Origin: Comamonas serinivorans
GTDB taxonomy: Bacteria > Pseudomonadota > Gammaproteobacteria > Burkholderiales > Burkholderiaceae_C
Direction of reading: 5' to 3'
Length of the DNA stretch: 64,000 nt
NCBI RefSeq assembly: GCF_002158865.1
Contig: NZ_CP021455.1
Location: 2,914,001-2,978,000, forward strand
The translations under genes and the position numbers were made by a program. The notes beneath the pieces are model-generated. The model saw only the letters and a list, made by a program, of their open reading frames with translations. It was not told the DNA's origin and did not search any database. Positions 52,455 to 61,657 of this stretch are shown one piece after another (position 1 is the first letter of the stretch; each line of letters begins with the position of its first letter).

Positions 52455-52762
52455 GCCTCACCACCCATGTCGGTTTTCGTTCGCCAGCGACCCCTGAGGA
52501 CTGGCCATGCCTGCGGCCCCTGCTGAACGCGCCGTCCAGACCGGCCCGGCCAACGGCGAGGGCACCGAACCGCGCCGTGGCACCTACGTGGTGGCCATCG
52601 GGCGGGCCTTGAAGCTTCACACGTGCGGGGCCCAGCTCACGCCGCTGGCGCTTGTCCTGAACACGCAGGACGCCAAGGCCCTCGATGGACGGTGTTCGCA
52701 GAGGAGCACGGCGTGCTGGCCTGCCCGGCACCTCGTCCGACCGCCTGGCCAGCCGCCTGCCG
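52455..52762. other. Intergenic stretch, nothing recognised
   Basis: About 310 bp between the repeat after pdxH and the stop of the convergent AEC carrier gene. No supported gene or terminator. Confidence 0.4.
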
Positions 52763-53713
52763 TCAGGCCACCGGCACCCAGGCCACCAAGGCCATCAGCA
52801 CCAGCGGCATGCTCAGCAGCGCCAGCACGGTGGAGGTGGCGACTTCGGCCGTGATCTCGTCGGCGCCGGTGTTGTAGCGCTGGGCGAACATGAACACGTT
52901 GGCCCCGGTGGGCAGCGCGGCGGCACAGGTCATCACCGCCAGCGGCAGGCCACGCAGGCCCAGCCACCAGCCCAGGCCCAGCATCAGCGCGGGAAACACG
53001 GCGTTCTTCACGCCCGCCATGGCCAGCGCCACCTTCAGGTGGCGGCCCACGGTGGCCTGCGCCAGCGTTGCCCCCACCAGCAACAGCGACAGCGGCCCCA
53101 GCGCCAGGCCCATCAGCGACAGGGGTTTGTCGATCACCTCGGGCAGCGGCAGGCCCAGGCCGGACCACACCAGGCCCGCGATGATGGGCAGCGGGATGGG
53201 GTGGAGGATGCCGTTGCGCAGCGCCCGCAGCACCGTGCGCCACATCGGCGCCGCGTCACCCCCTTGCGCACGCTCGCGCGCCGCGGCCAGCTCGAACACC
53301 ACCGTGGCGCCAGTCAGCAGCACCAGCGAATGGATGGAGATCAGCGTGAACAGCTGCACCTGGCCGGCTTCGCCATACAGCATGCCGATCAGGGGCACGC
53401 CGATCATGATGGTGTTGCCAAAGGTGCAGGCCAGCGCGCGCGCCGCGCCCACGCAGGTCAGCCCATGGCCCGCCAGCACCCCGAAAAACACCACGCCGGC
53501 GGCGACGAAGTAGATGCCCACGGCCTCGAAGTTCAGCTGGTCGAGGTGCACCTGGCCCATGGTGCGAAACAGCAGCGCCGGCGTCAGCACCAGGAACACC
53601 AGGTTGCCCAGCTCCTTCACGCCCACCGGGCTCATCCAGCGCAGGCGGGCAACGACAAAGCCCAGTGCGATGAACAACACCACGGGCATCAGGGAAGAGA
53701 AAACTGCCGACAC
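52763..53713 (-). CDS. AEC-family transporter (auxin efflux carrier-like)
   Basis: A 316-residue inner-membrane protein of the AEC family with about ten hydrophobic segments. LMPVVLFIALGFVVARLRWMSPVGVKELGNLVFLVLTPALLFRTM is the N-terminal half-repeat and FGNTIMIGVPLIGMLYGEAG carries the family's conserved N-x-x-x-x-G-x-P. The second half ends with AALPTGANVFMFAQRYN, a hallmark of bacterial members such as malonate or malate carriers. The substrate cannot be deduced. Confidence 0.9.
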   Translation of the reverse strand: MSAVFSSLMPVVLFIALGFVVARLRWMSPVGVKELGNLVFLVLTPALLFRTMGQVHLDQLNFEAVGIYFVAAGVVFFGVLAGHGLTCVGAARALACTFGNTIMIGVPLIGMLYGEAGQVQLFTLISIHSLVLLTGATVVFELAAARERAQGGDAAPMWRTVLRALRNGILHPIPLPIIAGLVWSGLGLPLPEVIDKPLSLMGLALGPLSLLLVGATLAQATVGRHLKVALAMAGVKNAVFPALMLGLGWWLGLRGLPLAVMTCAAALPTGANVFMFAQRYNTGADEITAEVATSTVLALLSMPLVLMALVAWVPVA

Positions 53714-53881
53714 AAGGCCTCACACAACACGCCTTGTTCAAGGCACTGCGAAAGCGCCGATTGTGCGGCAGCGTCAATCGGCAATCTGCGCCAAGCGCCG
53801 CCCGCGGCCGATGGTGGACACGGTCAGCGCGTCAGGTCGGCGCTGCCGGCCGGCGTGCACCGCCACACCGGGCGCCCGGCC

Positions 53882-54457
53882 TCAGACGCGGTGCGGCGGC
53901 ACGCCCTCGCGCTGCAGCGCCTTGAACTTGTCGCGGAACTTGCGCAGTTTGGGCGCCGCCACCGCCATGCAGTAGCCCTGCGTGGGGTTGCGCTCGTAAA
54001 AGTCCTGGTGATAGTCCTCAGCCGGCCAGTATGCCGCCAGAGGCGTGATTTCGGTGACGATGTCCTGGTCATACACCGCATCGCGCTGGAGCTCGTCGAC
54101 CAGCTCGCGGGCCACGCTCGCCTGCTCGGGCGTGCTGACGTAGATGCCGCTGCGGTACTGCGTGCCCACGTCGTGGCCCTGGCGGTTGAGCTGGGTGGGG
54201 TCGTGCGTGGCGAAAAACACCTCGAGCAGGTCACGCGTGCTGACCTGAGCCGGGTCGTACACCAGCTTGACCACTTCGGCATGGCCGGTGCGGCCGCTGC
54301 ACACCTGCTCGTACGTGGGGTGATCGATCTGGCCGTTGGCGTAGCCCGACTCCACGTCGAGCACGCCCCGCACCTCTTTGAACACCGATTCGGTGCACCA
54401 GAAACAGCCGCCCCCCAGAACCAGGGTCTCTGCGGCAACGCCTTGTGGATGGTCCAT
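53882..54457 (-). CDS. msrA: Peptide-methionine (S)-S-oxide reductase
   Basis: Repairs S-form methionine sulfoxide in proteins. The 191-residue protein has the catalytic motif GGGCFWCTE (Cys18, with Cys21 next to it), VESGYANGQIDHPTYEQVCSGRTGHAEVV and YRSGIYVSTPEQ. LAAYWPAEDYHQDFYERNPTQGYC holds the possible resolving cysteine near the C-terminus. The ATG at 54457 (MDHPQGVAAE) is preferred to the long open frame upstream. No msrB is adjacent. Confidence 0.94.
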   Translation of the reverse strand: MDHPQGVAAETLVLGGGCFWCTESVFKEVRGVLDVESGYANGQIDHPTYEQVCSGRTGHAEVVKLVYDPAQVSTRDLLEVFFATHDPTQLNRQGHDVGTQYRSGIYVSTPEQASVARELVDELQRDAVYDQDIVTEITPLAAYWPAEDYHQDFYERNPTQGYCMAVAAPKLRKFRDKFKALQREGVPPHRV

Positions 54458-54704
54458 GTTGCTTCTCCGGCACGGCATCGTCAGCCGAGCCAATCCGTCA
54501 AAATCCAGGGGCAGATTGTGGCGCCGAATCGTGGGCGGATCCCGTCGATTCGGCCGAGGCATCAGGGCCTGCAGGGGCAATGCCCTCGCCGCGGTTTGCA
54601 CGCCTTCAACGCGTGTCCCGCGCGCATCGCCACCATGCGCGACCCTGCGCGGTTCGGCCCAAGTTGCCTGCAAGCAAATTCCTACCCATCACCCTCCATC
54701 TTGG

Positions 54705-55298
54705 ATGAATGAACTGCAAAAAGCAGCCGCCGGCCTGCTCTACGACGCCAACCACGACCCCGCGGTGCTCGAGATGCGGCTGCAGGCCAAGGTCAAGCTG
54801 CACGACTTCCATGCCTTGAGCCCCGCCAACGTCACCGCCCGCCAAGCCATTTTGAGAAGCCTGCTGGGCCGGATTGGGGCGCGCTTCACCATCGAAGGCC
54901 CGTTCCACTGCGATTACGGCTTCAACATCGGCATCGGCGATGACTTCTACGCCAACGTCAACCTCGTGATCCTGGACGGGGCGCCGGTGACGATTGGCCA
55001 CCACGTGTTCGTGGCCCCGAACGTGGGCCTCTACACCGCCGCGCACCCGCTTGATGCGGCGCGGCGCAATCAGGGGCTGGAATACGCGCTGCCCATCACC
55101 ATCGGCGACCACGTGTGGATCGGCGCCGGCGTGTCCGTCATGCCGGGCGTGTCGATCGGATCGGGCAGCATGATCGGGGCCGGCAGCGTAGTCACCCGCG
55201 ACATCCCCGCGGGTGTGGTGGCCGTCGGCAACCCCTGCCGCGTGCTGCGCGCCACCACCGAAGCCGACGCCCGGCAAACCCGCTTCGCCAAGCCGTGA
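54705..55298 (+). CDS. Sugar O-acetyltransferase (maltose/galactoside acetyltransferase type)
   Basis: A 197-residue left-handed beta-helix acetyltransferase. The N-terminal Maa/NodL-type helix region (MNELQKAAAGLLYDANHDPAVLEMRLQAKVKLHDFHAL) is followed by hexapeptide repeats (IGIGDDFYANVNLVILDGAPVTIGHHVFVAPNVGLYTAAHPLD) with catalytic His114. The end ITIGDHVWIGAGVSVMPGVSIGSGSMIGAGSVVTRDIPAGVVAVGNPCRVLR is typical. It acetylates sugars using acetyl-CoA, with the acceptor unknown. The start at 54705 follows GGAT. Divergent from msrA. Confidence 0.9.
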   Translation: MNELQKAAAGLLYDANHDPAVLEMRLQAKVKLHDFHALSPANVTARQAILRSLLGRIGARFTIEGPFHCDYGFNIGIGDDFYANVNLVILDGAPVTIGHHVFVAPNVGLYTAAHPLDAARRNQGLEYALPITIGDHVWIGAGVSVMPGVSIGSGSMIGAGSVVTRDIPAGVVAVGNPCRVLRATTEADARQTRFAKP

Positions 55299-55440
55299 AC
55301 AGCGCCCGCCGGCACCGGCCCCAACCTGCCGGCACACCCGGTCGGGCGAGCCGGGGGCGGCGCCGGCGCCACCCGCCGAGCCGATAGAATCGCCGGATTG
55401 GCTAAGGCCCGCCATCGCGGGCAACCAGGAGAACAGAGCA

Positions 55441-56109
55441 ATGAACGTTGAACAGGCCCGATTCAACATGGTCGAGCAGCAAATCCGCCCCGCCGGCGTG
55501 CTCGACGAGAGGGTCTTGAACCTGCTGTTGGTGCTGCGTCGCGAGGCTTTCGTGCCGCCCGCGCACCGTGATCTGGCATTTGCCGACATGGAACTGCCCC
55601 TGCGCGACGCCGAGGTCGCGCTGAAAAAAGGCCAGGTCATGCTGGCCCCCAAGGTCGAGGCGCGCATCCTGCAAGACGTGGACGTGCAAAAGACCGACAA
55701 GGTCCTCGAAGTGGGCACCGGCTCGGGCTACATGGCCGCCCTGCTGGCCAGCCGCGCCAGCCACGTCATCTCGCTCGAGATCGATGCCGAACTCGTGGCC
55801 CTGGCCAAGGACAACCTGCAGCGGGCCGGCATCGGCAACGTGGAGGTGCGCCAGGCCGATGGCGCGGTGCCACCGCTGGATGGCCCGTTCGACGTGATCG
55901 TGCTGAGCGGCTCCATGGCCGAGGTGCCCCAGGCCTACCTGGACGCCCTCAAGCCCGGCGGCCGCCTGATGGCCATCGTGGGCGTGGCCCCCGTCATGCG
56001 GGGCACGCTGGTGCGCCGCACGGCATCGGGCTTCGAGACCACGCAGCCCTGGGACACGAACGCCCCGCGTCTGCAGCACTTCCCCGAAGCCGCTGTGTTC
56101 GAGTTCTGA
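55441..56109 (+). CDS. Protein-L-isoaspartate O-methyltransferase family protein
   Basis: A 222-residue SAM-dependent methyltransferase of the PCMT family. MVEQQIRPAGVLDERVLNLLL and REAFVPPAHRDLAFADMELPL match family starts. VLEVGTGSGYMAALLA is the SAM motif I, and DVIVLSGSMAEVP the post-motif region. It is upstream of a rhodanese and a TolC protein, an arrangement common in this group, where it is often named Pcm although repair activity is unproven. The ATG at 55441 has AGGAGAAC upstream. Confidence 0.9.
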   Translation: MNVEQARFNMVEQQIRPAGVLDERVLNLLLVLRREAFVPPAHRDLAFADMELPLRDAEVALKKGQVMLAPKVEARILQDVDVQKTDKVLEVGTGSGYMAALLASRASHVISLEIDAELVALAKDNLQRAGIGNVEVRQADGAVPPLDGPFDVIVLSGSMAEVPQAYLDALKPGGRLMAIVGVAPVMRGTLVRRTASGFETTQPWDTNAPRLQHFPEAAVFEF

Positions 56110-56212
56110 TGCCGGCCGAGCAGGTGCCGTGCAGGGCCTCCGGCCTGCACCCACGGCCTGCTCAGCCCCGCATCGTGGCGTTGAGGCGCACGGCGCCGAG
56201 GGAGTGTTCCGC

Positions 56213-56554
56213 ATGATCGATCAAGTCAGCCCCCGTCAACTGGCCGCCTGGGGCCAGCACCACCAGCAGCAAGGGCGGCTCCTCGTGCTCGACGTACGCG
56301 AGCCGGCCGAGTTGCAGATTGCCGGCGTGCGCCCCGACGGCTTCGACCTGCTCACCATCCCCATGCACGACGTGCCGCAGCGCATGAACGAGCTGGACCC
56401 GGATCGGCCCATCGCCTGCTTGTGCCACCACGGCGGCCGCAGCCAGCAGGTGGCCCACTTCCTGGCGCAGCGCGGTTTCACCTGCCTGGCCAACGTGGCG
56501 GGCGGCATCGACGCGTGGTCGAGCGAGCTCGACCAGACGGTGCCCCGCTACTGA
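56213..56554 (+). CDS. Rhodanese-like sulfurtransferase domain protein
   Basis: A 113-residue single-domain rhodanese. LLVLDVREPAELQIAGV is the conserved N-terminal strand, and the active loop CHHGGRS has the nucleophilic Cys71. The pattern (CxHGxRS) resembles GlpE-type sulfurtransferases. It moves sulfane sulfur to an acceptor that cannot be named. Located between a Pcm-like methyltransferase and a TolC-family gene; 6 nt separate it from the latter. Confidence 0.9.
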   Translation: MIDQVSPRQLAAWGQHHQQQGRLLVLDVREPAELQIAGVRPDGFDLLTIPMHDVPQRMNELDPDRPIACLCHHGGRSQQVAHFLAQRGFTCLANVAGGIDAWSSELDQTVPRY

Positions 56555-56560
56555 CGCGCG

Positions 56561-58000
56561 GTGCGCACGCCCCCGGCCCCCACCGTGTCCGCCTCCCAGC
56601 CCTTGCGGCGGCTCATCGGCCCACTGGCACCCGCCCTGGCCCTGATGAGCCTGAGCCCGGTTGCCAGTGCCCAGGACCTGCTCAACGCCTGGCACAAGGC
56701 GGCCCTGCACGATGCCCGCTACCAGGCCGCGCAGGCGCAGCGCCAGGCCAGCCTGGCACGGGCCGATCAGGCCCGGGCCGGTTTGCTGCCGCAGCTGGGG
56801 CTGGGCGCGAGCAGCACCCGCACCCACCTCGATTCGACGCTGGACATGGCGGCGCCTGCCGGCCAGCAGAACCCCGTCACCAGCTACAGCACGCACAACA
56901 TCAGCCTGAACGCCAGCCAGCCGCTGTACCGGCCGGCCAACCTGGCCACCTGGCGGCAAGGCGACAAACAGGGCCAGGCGGCCGAGCAGGAGCTGAACCG
57001 CGCGACCCAGCAGCTCATCACGCGCCTGGCACAGGCCTATTTCGACGTGCTGTCGGCCCAGGATGCCTTGGCCACCACGCAGCAGCTCGAGCGGGCCGTG
57101 GCGCAGCAAAAGGCCGCAGCCGACAACAACTTCGAGCTGGGCAACACCACCATCACCGACAGCCGCGAAGCACAGGCCCGCGTCGACCAGGTGCTGGCGC
57201 AGCGCATCGCGGCTGAAAACAGGCTGCAGGTGCAGCGCCTGGCGCTGGACACGGTGATCGGCGAGGCCGGCTTCGTGCCCGCACCGCTGGCCCTGCCGGC
57301 GCAGCTGCCCGACGTGGCCGCACGCACCATGGACGACTGGGTGGCCACCGCCCTCAGCCAGCACCCGCAGCTGGCTCAGGCCCGGCTGGCCGTGCAGGTG
57401 GCCGAGCTGGAAACCGAGAAGGCCCGCGCCGGCAACAAGCCCACGGTCGACCTGGTGGCCAGCGTGGGCCGCGTGAACTACCCCCAGGGCAACCCGCAAT
57501 CCATGTACCCCGGCGTGCCCACGCGCGCCAACCAGGCCAGCATCGGCGTGCAGTTCAACATGCCGCTGTTCGCCGGCGGCCTGGTGCAAAACCGCGTGCG
57601 CGAAACGCTGGCGCTGGAAGACAAGGCCCGGGCCGACGCCCAGGACGCCGAGCGCCAGATCGGTCAGGCCGTGCGCAGCGCCTGGCTGACGCTGCAGGCC
57701 GGCCGGGCACAGATCAAGGCCCTGGAAGCCGCCCAGGCCTCGGCCCAGAGTGCGCTCGAGGCCAGCCAGCTGGGCTACGAGGTAGGTGTGCGCATCAACA
57801 TTGACGTGCTCAACGCCCAGACCCAGCTCTACGACGTGCGCCGGCAGCTGGCACAGGCCCGCTACGACCTCATCGTGGGCTGGCTGCGCCTGCACGAGGC
57901 CGCGGGCGTGCTCGACGACCAGCAGCTGCGCACCGTCAACGCGCTGCTGACCACCGCCACACCGCCTTCGGCCGCCAAGGCATCGGCGGCGGGCCGCTGA
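56561..58000 (+). CDS. TolC-family outer membrane channel protein
   Basis: A 479-residue outer-membrane efflux protein, forming trimers with type I secretion or RND systems. A signal peptide (LAPALALMSLSPVASAQ) is followed by two OEP repeats: DARYQAAQAQRQASLARADQARAGLLPQLGLG and the later HPQLAQARLAVQVAELETEKARAGNKPTVDLVASVG. The start is a GTG at 56561 directly after the rhodanese stop. No inner-membrane partner is beside it, so it probably serves several pumps. A palindromic repeat begins 14 nt after the stop. Confidence 0.92.
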   Translation: MRTPPAPTVSASQPLRRLIGPLAPALALMSLSPVASAQDLLNAWHKAALHDARYQAAQAQRQASLARADQARAGLLPQLGLGASSTRTHLDSTLDMAAPAGQQNPVTSYSTHNISLNASQPLYRPANLATWRQGDKQGQAAEQELNRATQQLITRLAQAYFDVLSAQDALATTQQLERAVAQQKAAADNNFELGNTTITDSREAQARVDQVLAQRIAAENRLQVQRLALDTVIGEAGFVPAPLALPAQLPDVAARTMDDWVATALSQHPQLAQARLAVQVAELETEKARAGNKPTVDLVASVGRVNYPQGNPQSMYPGVPTRANQASIGVQFNMPLFAGGLVQNRVRETLALEDKARADAQDAERQIGQAVRSAWLTLQAGRAQIKALEAAQASAQSALEASQLGYEVGVRINIDVLNAQTQLYDVRRQLAQARYDLIVGWLRLHEAAGVLDDQQLRTVNALLTTATPPSAAKASAAGR

Positions 58001-58013
58001 CCTCTCCTGACTG

Positions 58014-58064
58014 GTGTATGCATCCATGCTCGTTCATTCGACATCGGCAGTGACCCCATACTCC
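58014..58064. repeat. Palindromic dispersed repeat
   Basis: GTGTATG to CATACTCC; inner arms GCTCGTTCAT and GACATCGGCAG are diverged. It lies 14 nt after the TolC gene. Confidence 0.75.
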
Positions 58065-58193
58065 ACCTTGTTGAAGCACGCGCGCAGGCTGCGAACCAGC
58101 CCATTGGCCGCCGATGCCTTCGCTCGCCTCGTTCCCACTCCGGGCTGACCCGCGGCTGCGCCGCGTCGTCCTTTGTCCCCATTGGCTTGCCCC

Positions 58194-59402
58194 ATGACCC
58201 CACCAGCCCCCGCCCCACGCCGCCTGCCCTTGCAGGGCCTGCGCGTGGTCGAGTTCACGCACATGGTCATGGGCCCGACCTGCGGCATGGTGCTGGCCGA
58301 CCTCGGGGCCGAGGTCATCAAGGTCGAGCCCGTCGACGGCGACCGCACGCGCCACCTGCTGGGCGCGGGCGCGGGCTTTTTCCCCATGTTCAACCGCAAC
58401 AAGCAGAGCATCGCGCTGGACCTGCGCCAGCCCGAGGGCGCAGCGCTCGCGCGCGAGCTGTGCGGCAGCGCCGACGTGGTGGCCGAGAACTTCAAGCCTG
58501 GCAGCATGGCCAAGCTGGGGCTGGACCACGCCAGCCTGTCGGCCACCCACCCGCGCCTCATCTACGTCAGCCTCAAGGGCTTTCTGCCCGGCCCGTATGA
58601 GCACCGCACCGCGCTGGACGAAGTCGTGCAGATGATGGGCGGGCTGGCCTACATGACGGGCCGCCCCGGTGACCCCTTGCGCGCCGGCACCAGCGTGAAC
58701 GACATCATGGGCGGCATGTTCGGCGCCATCGGCGTGCTCGGCGCCCTGGTCGAGCGCGGCATCACCGGCCTGGGGCAGGAGGTGCAGAGCGCGCTGTTCG
58801 AGAACAACGTCTTCCTCGTCGGCCAGCACATGCTGCAGTACGCCATCACCGGCGTCGCCGCACAGCCCATGCCCAACCGGATCTCCCCCTGGGGGCTGTA
58901 CGACGTGTTCACCGTGCGGGACGGCGAGCAGATCTTCCTCTCGGCCGTCAGCGACGCGCAGTGGACGCAGCTGTGCCGCACCCTGGACTGGCCCGACCTC
59001 GCCGCCGACCCGCGCCTGGCCAGCAACACCCTGCGCGTGCAGCACCGCGAGGTCATGCTGCCGCTGCTGCGCGAGCGCTTCGCACCCTTCGCGGCGGCCG
59101 AACTCGCGCAGCGCTTCGAGGCCGCGGGTCTGCCGTACGCCCCCATCCGCAAGCCCGAGGAGCTCTACGACGACCCGCACCTGCAGGCCACCGGCGGCCT
59201 GGTAGACATCCGCCTGACCGACGGCGAGCGCGCCGGCCAGACCGCCGGCGCCGCGCTGCTGCCCATCACCCTGCACGGCGAGCGCCTGGGCCTGCGCCAG
59301 CACCCGCCGCAGCGCGGCGAACACACCGACGCCATCCTGCGCCGCCTGGGGCGTGACGAGGCCGAGATCGCGCGCCTGCGCGCCGCCCAGGTCATCGCCT
59401 GA
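58194..59402 (+). CDS. CaiB/BaiF family CoA-transferase
   Basis: A 402-residue family III CoA-transferase that moves CoA between carboxylic acids. LPLQGLRVVEFTHMVMGPTCGMVLADLGAEVIKVEP is the N-terminal signature, RNKQSIALDLRQPEG follows, and Asp170 in GTSVNDIMGGMFGA is the catalytic residue. It has a distinct N-terminal TPPAPAPRR leader. It is convergent with an enoyl-CoA hydratase gene, 145 bp away. The substrate pair is unknown. Confidence 0.9.
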   Translation: MTPPAPAPRRLPLQGLRVVEFTHMVMGPTCGMVLADLGAEVIKVEPVDGDRTRHLLGAGAGFFPMFNRNKQSIALDLRQPEGAALARELCGSADVVAENFKPGSMAKLGLDHASLSATHPRLIYVSLKGFLPGPYEHRTALDEVVQMMGGLAYMTGRPGDPLRAGTSVNDIMGGMFGAIGVLGALVERGITGLGQEVQSALFENNVFLVGQHMLQYAITGVAAQPMPNRISPWGLYDVFTVRDGEQIFLSAVSDAQWTQLCRTLDWPDLAADPRLASNTLRVQHREVMLPLLRERFAPFAAAELAQRFEAAGLPYAPIRKPEELYDDPHLQATGGLVDIRLTDGERAGQTAGAALLPITLHGERLGLRQHPPQRGEHTDAILRRLGRDEAEIARLRAAQVIA

Positions 59403-59546
59403 CCGGACGCATAGCCGCCCCGGTGTGCACACGCTGGCCGCCCACGGCCCCGCGGGACCAGCGCCCGCGGGTCGCACCGGACGCACTTCGTGCATCGGGC
59501 GCGCTGGCGCATTGGCCCGCGCTGACCGCACCCGAGCGATCCCCGC

Positions 59547-60323
59547 TCAGCCCTGGGCCGAGGGCCAGGCCGGTTTGCGCTTTTCGGTGAAGGCGCGCAT
59601 GCCTTCGGCCGCGTCGTCGCTGGCCGCCACGGTGGTGAAGTGGTTCACGGCGTCGGCCACGCCCTTGCGGTAGTCCAGGTCGATGGCGTTGTAGAAGGCC
59701 TGGCGCCCCAGCCGCAACACGTGCGGCGGCTTGCTGGCCAGGACCTGGGCCACCTCGCGCGCGCGCGCCAGCACCTGGTCTTCGGGGACGATGGCGTTGA
59801 CCAGGCCCAGGCGTTGCGCCTCGGCCGCGTCGAACGCACGGCCGGTGAACAGCAGGTCGAAGGCCACGTGGCGGCCCACGATGCGCGGCAGGTGCGTGTA
59901 GTGGATGGCCGGCGTCACGCCCACGTCGATCTCGGGGTAGCCAAAGGTCGCCGTGTCGGCCGCAATCAGCATGTCGCACGAGACGGCCAGCGTCATGCCA
60001 CCGCCGCGCGCCGTGCCGCGCACGGCCGCGATGCTGGGCTTGCCCAGGCGCTGCTGGGCCTCGAACAGCCCGGTGTACAGCATCTCGACCAGCGCGTGCT
60101 TCTGCGGCAGGCTGGCGTCGACCATCTCGCTCAGGTGCAGGCCGGCGCAGAACCGGCCCGGCACCGCGCTGCCCAGGATCACGGCGCGCACGCCGGGATC
60201 GACGCGCGCCGCGTCGAGGTGGCTCAGCAGCTCGCGCATCAGCGGCGCGGTGAGGGCGTTGACGGGCGGACAGTCGAACAGGATCTCGGCCACCCCGTCG
60301 CGGACGTCGTACTTCATGTGCAT
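59547..60323 (-). CDS. Enoyl-CoA hydratase/isomerase (crotonase) family protein
   Basis: A 258-residue crotonase. MKYDVRDGVAEILFDCPPVNALTAPLM is the N-terminal strand, and the oxyanion hole fits SAVPGRFCAGLHLSEM and RGTARGGGMTLAVSCDMLIAADTATFGYPEIDVGVTP. The first catalytic Glu position of hydratases (GGGCELA in the model enzyme) reads GGGMTLA here, while the second (PEI) is kept, so activity may differ from simple hydration. The ATG at 60323 has GGAG six nt upstream. It lies downstream of the CaiB and Bug genes on the minus strand. Confidence 0.88.
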   Translation of the reverse strand: MHMKYDVRDGVAEILFDCPPVNALTAPLMRELLSHLDAARVDPGVRAVILGSAVPGRFCAGLHLSEMVDASLPQKHALVEMLYTGLFEAQQRLGKPSIAAVRGTARGGGMTLAVSCDMLIAADTATFGYPEIDVGVTPAIHYTHLPRIVGRHVAFDLLFTGRAFDAAEAQRLGLVNAIVPEDQVLARAREVAQVLASKPPHVLRLGRQAFYNAIDLDYRKGVADAVNHFTTVAASDDAAEGMRAFTEKRKPAWPSAQG

Positions 60324-60359
60324 GCAAAACTCCAGGTTGAAAAATCGGCGTAACACCAT

Positions 60360-60410
60360 GGGTATACAGCCACTGCCGATAATTTGTAATCGGCAATCAC
60401 ACCATACTGC
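60360..60410. repeat. Palindromic dispersed repeat
   Basis: GGGTATAC to CATACTGC; stem CTGCCGAT/AATCGGCAA is intact. It lies between the crotonase gene and the CaiB gene, 29 nt from the CaiB stop codon. Confidence 0.85.
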
Positions 60411-60438
60411 TCACCCCTGTGTGACACAGACCCTGCCA

Positions 60439-61644
60439 TCAGGCCGGGTTCGGCGCGCCATCGCCGATGATGTGCGCAGCCTGCAGCGCGTCGATGTCGC
60501 CGGCTGAATAGCCGGCGTCGAGCAGCACGGCCCGGCTGTGCTCGCCCAGACGCGGCGGCGCCCGCCTGGGAGCGGGCCGCTGGCCACCGAACGCGATCGG
60601 AAAGCCCACGGCGGGCATCTCGCCCAGCGTGCTGTGGGTGGTGTGGGCGACCAGGTCGCGGGCGGCCAATTGGGGGTGGTTCAGGGCCTGTGCGATGGTG
60701 TGGATGGGCGAACACGGCACGCCCACGGCGCGCAGCGCATCCAGCCAGTGCTGCACGGGCTGCAGACGCACGCGCTCGGCCACCAGGGCCACGGTGGCAT
60801 CGAAGTGCGCGACGCGCGCGGCGTTGGTGGCAAAGCGCGGGTCATCGCGCTGGGCCGCCAGCCCGACCACGGGACAAAAGCGGCGCCACTGGGCGTCGTT
60901 GCCCACGCCGATCAGCAGCGGGCCATCGGCCGCCTCGAAGGCCTGGTAGGGGCACATCGCCGGGTGACCCGTGCCCATGCGGCGCGGCAGCTGGCCCGAG
61001 ACCCAGTGGTTCTGCGCCACGTAGCCCATGAGGTTCATGGCCGTGTCCAGCAGCGAGACCTCGACCCGTTGCCCCTGGCCCGTGGCCTGGCGCTCCATCA
61101 ATGCCGCCAGCACGCCGCTGAAGGCCAGCATGCCGGTGGCGATGTCAACCGGTGAAAAGGTCGCGCGCACCAGCGGACCGCCCTCGTGCCCCATCACGCT
61201 GACCATGCCACTGAAGGCCTGCAGCATCACGTCGTAGCCCGGTTCCTGGCCCAGCGGGCCGTCGCGCCCGTAGCCTGAAATCTCGCAGTACACCAGCTGC
61301 GGGTTGAGGGCGGACAAGGTGTCGAAGTCCACGCCCAGCCTGGCCGCGGTGCCGGCGCCAAAGCCCTGCAGCACCACATCGGCCTGCTGCGCCAGGCGCT
61401 GCACCACAGCCTGGCCGCGCGGCGACTTGAGGTCCACCGCCAGGCTGCGCTTGTTGTGGTTGACGGCGAGGAAGGTGGCCGACTCGCCGTGCTTTTGCGG
61501 CTGCCAGGCGCGGGTGTCGTCGCCCACGCCCAGGGGCTCGACCTTGGTGACCTGGGCCCCCAGGTTGCCCAGGTACTGCCCGCACAGCGGACCGGCCAGC
61601 ACCTTGCTCAGGTCCAGCACGCGAAGGTGTTCAAAGGCTTGCAT
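60439..61644 (-). CDS. CaiB/BaiF family CoA-transferase
   Basis: A 401-residue family III CoA-transferase. EHLRVLDLSKVLAGPLCGQYLGNLGAQVTKVEP, then VNHNKRSLAVDLKSPRG, and Asp167 in SPVDIATGMLAFSG are the signatures. LVYCEISGYGRDGPLG is typical of the succinyl-/formyl-CoA type. It follows a Bug receptor gene by 13 nt, suggesting an operon that imports an acid and activates it with CoA. The substrate is unknown. Confidence 0.92.
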   Translation of the reverse strand: MQAFEHLRVLDLSKVLAGPLCGQYLGNLGAQVTKVEPLGVGDDTRAWQPQKHGESATFLAVNHNKRSLAVDLKSPRGQAVVQRLAQQADVVLQGFGAGTAARLGVDFDTLSALNPQLVYCEISGYGRDGPLGQEPGYDVMLQAFSGMVSVMGHEGGPLVRATFSPVDIATGMLAFSGVLAALMERQATGQGQRVEVSLLDTAMNLMGYVAQNHWVSGQLPRRMGTGHPAMCPYQAFEAADGPLLIGVGNDAQWRRFCPVVGLAAQRDDPRFATNAARVAHFDATVALVAERVRLQPVQHWLDALRAVGVPCSPIHTIAQALNHPQLAARDLVAHTTHSTLGEMPAVGFPIAFGGQRPAPRRAPPRLGEHSRAVLLDAGYSAGDIDALQAAHIIGDGAPNPA

Positions 61645-61657
61645 GGCGGCTCCTGGA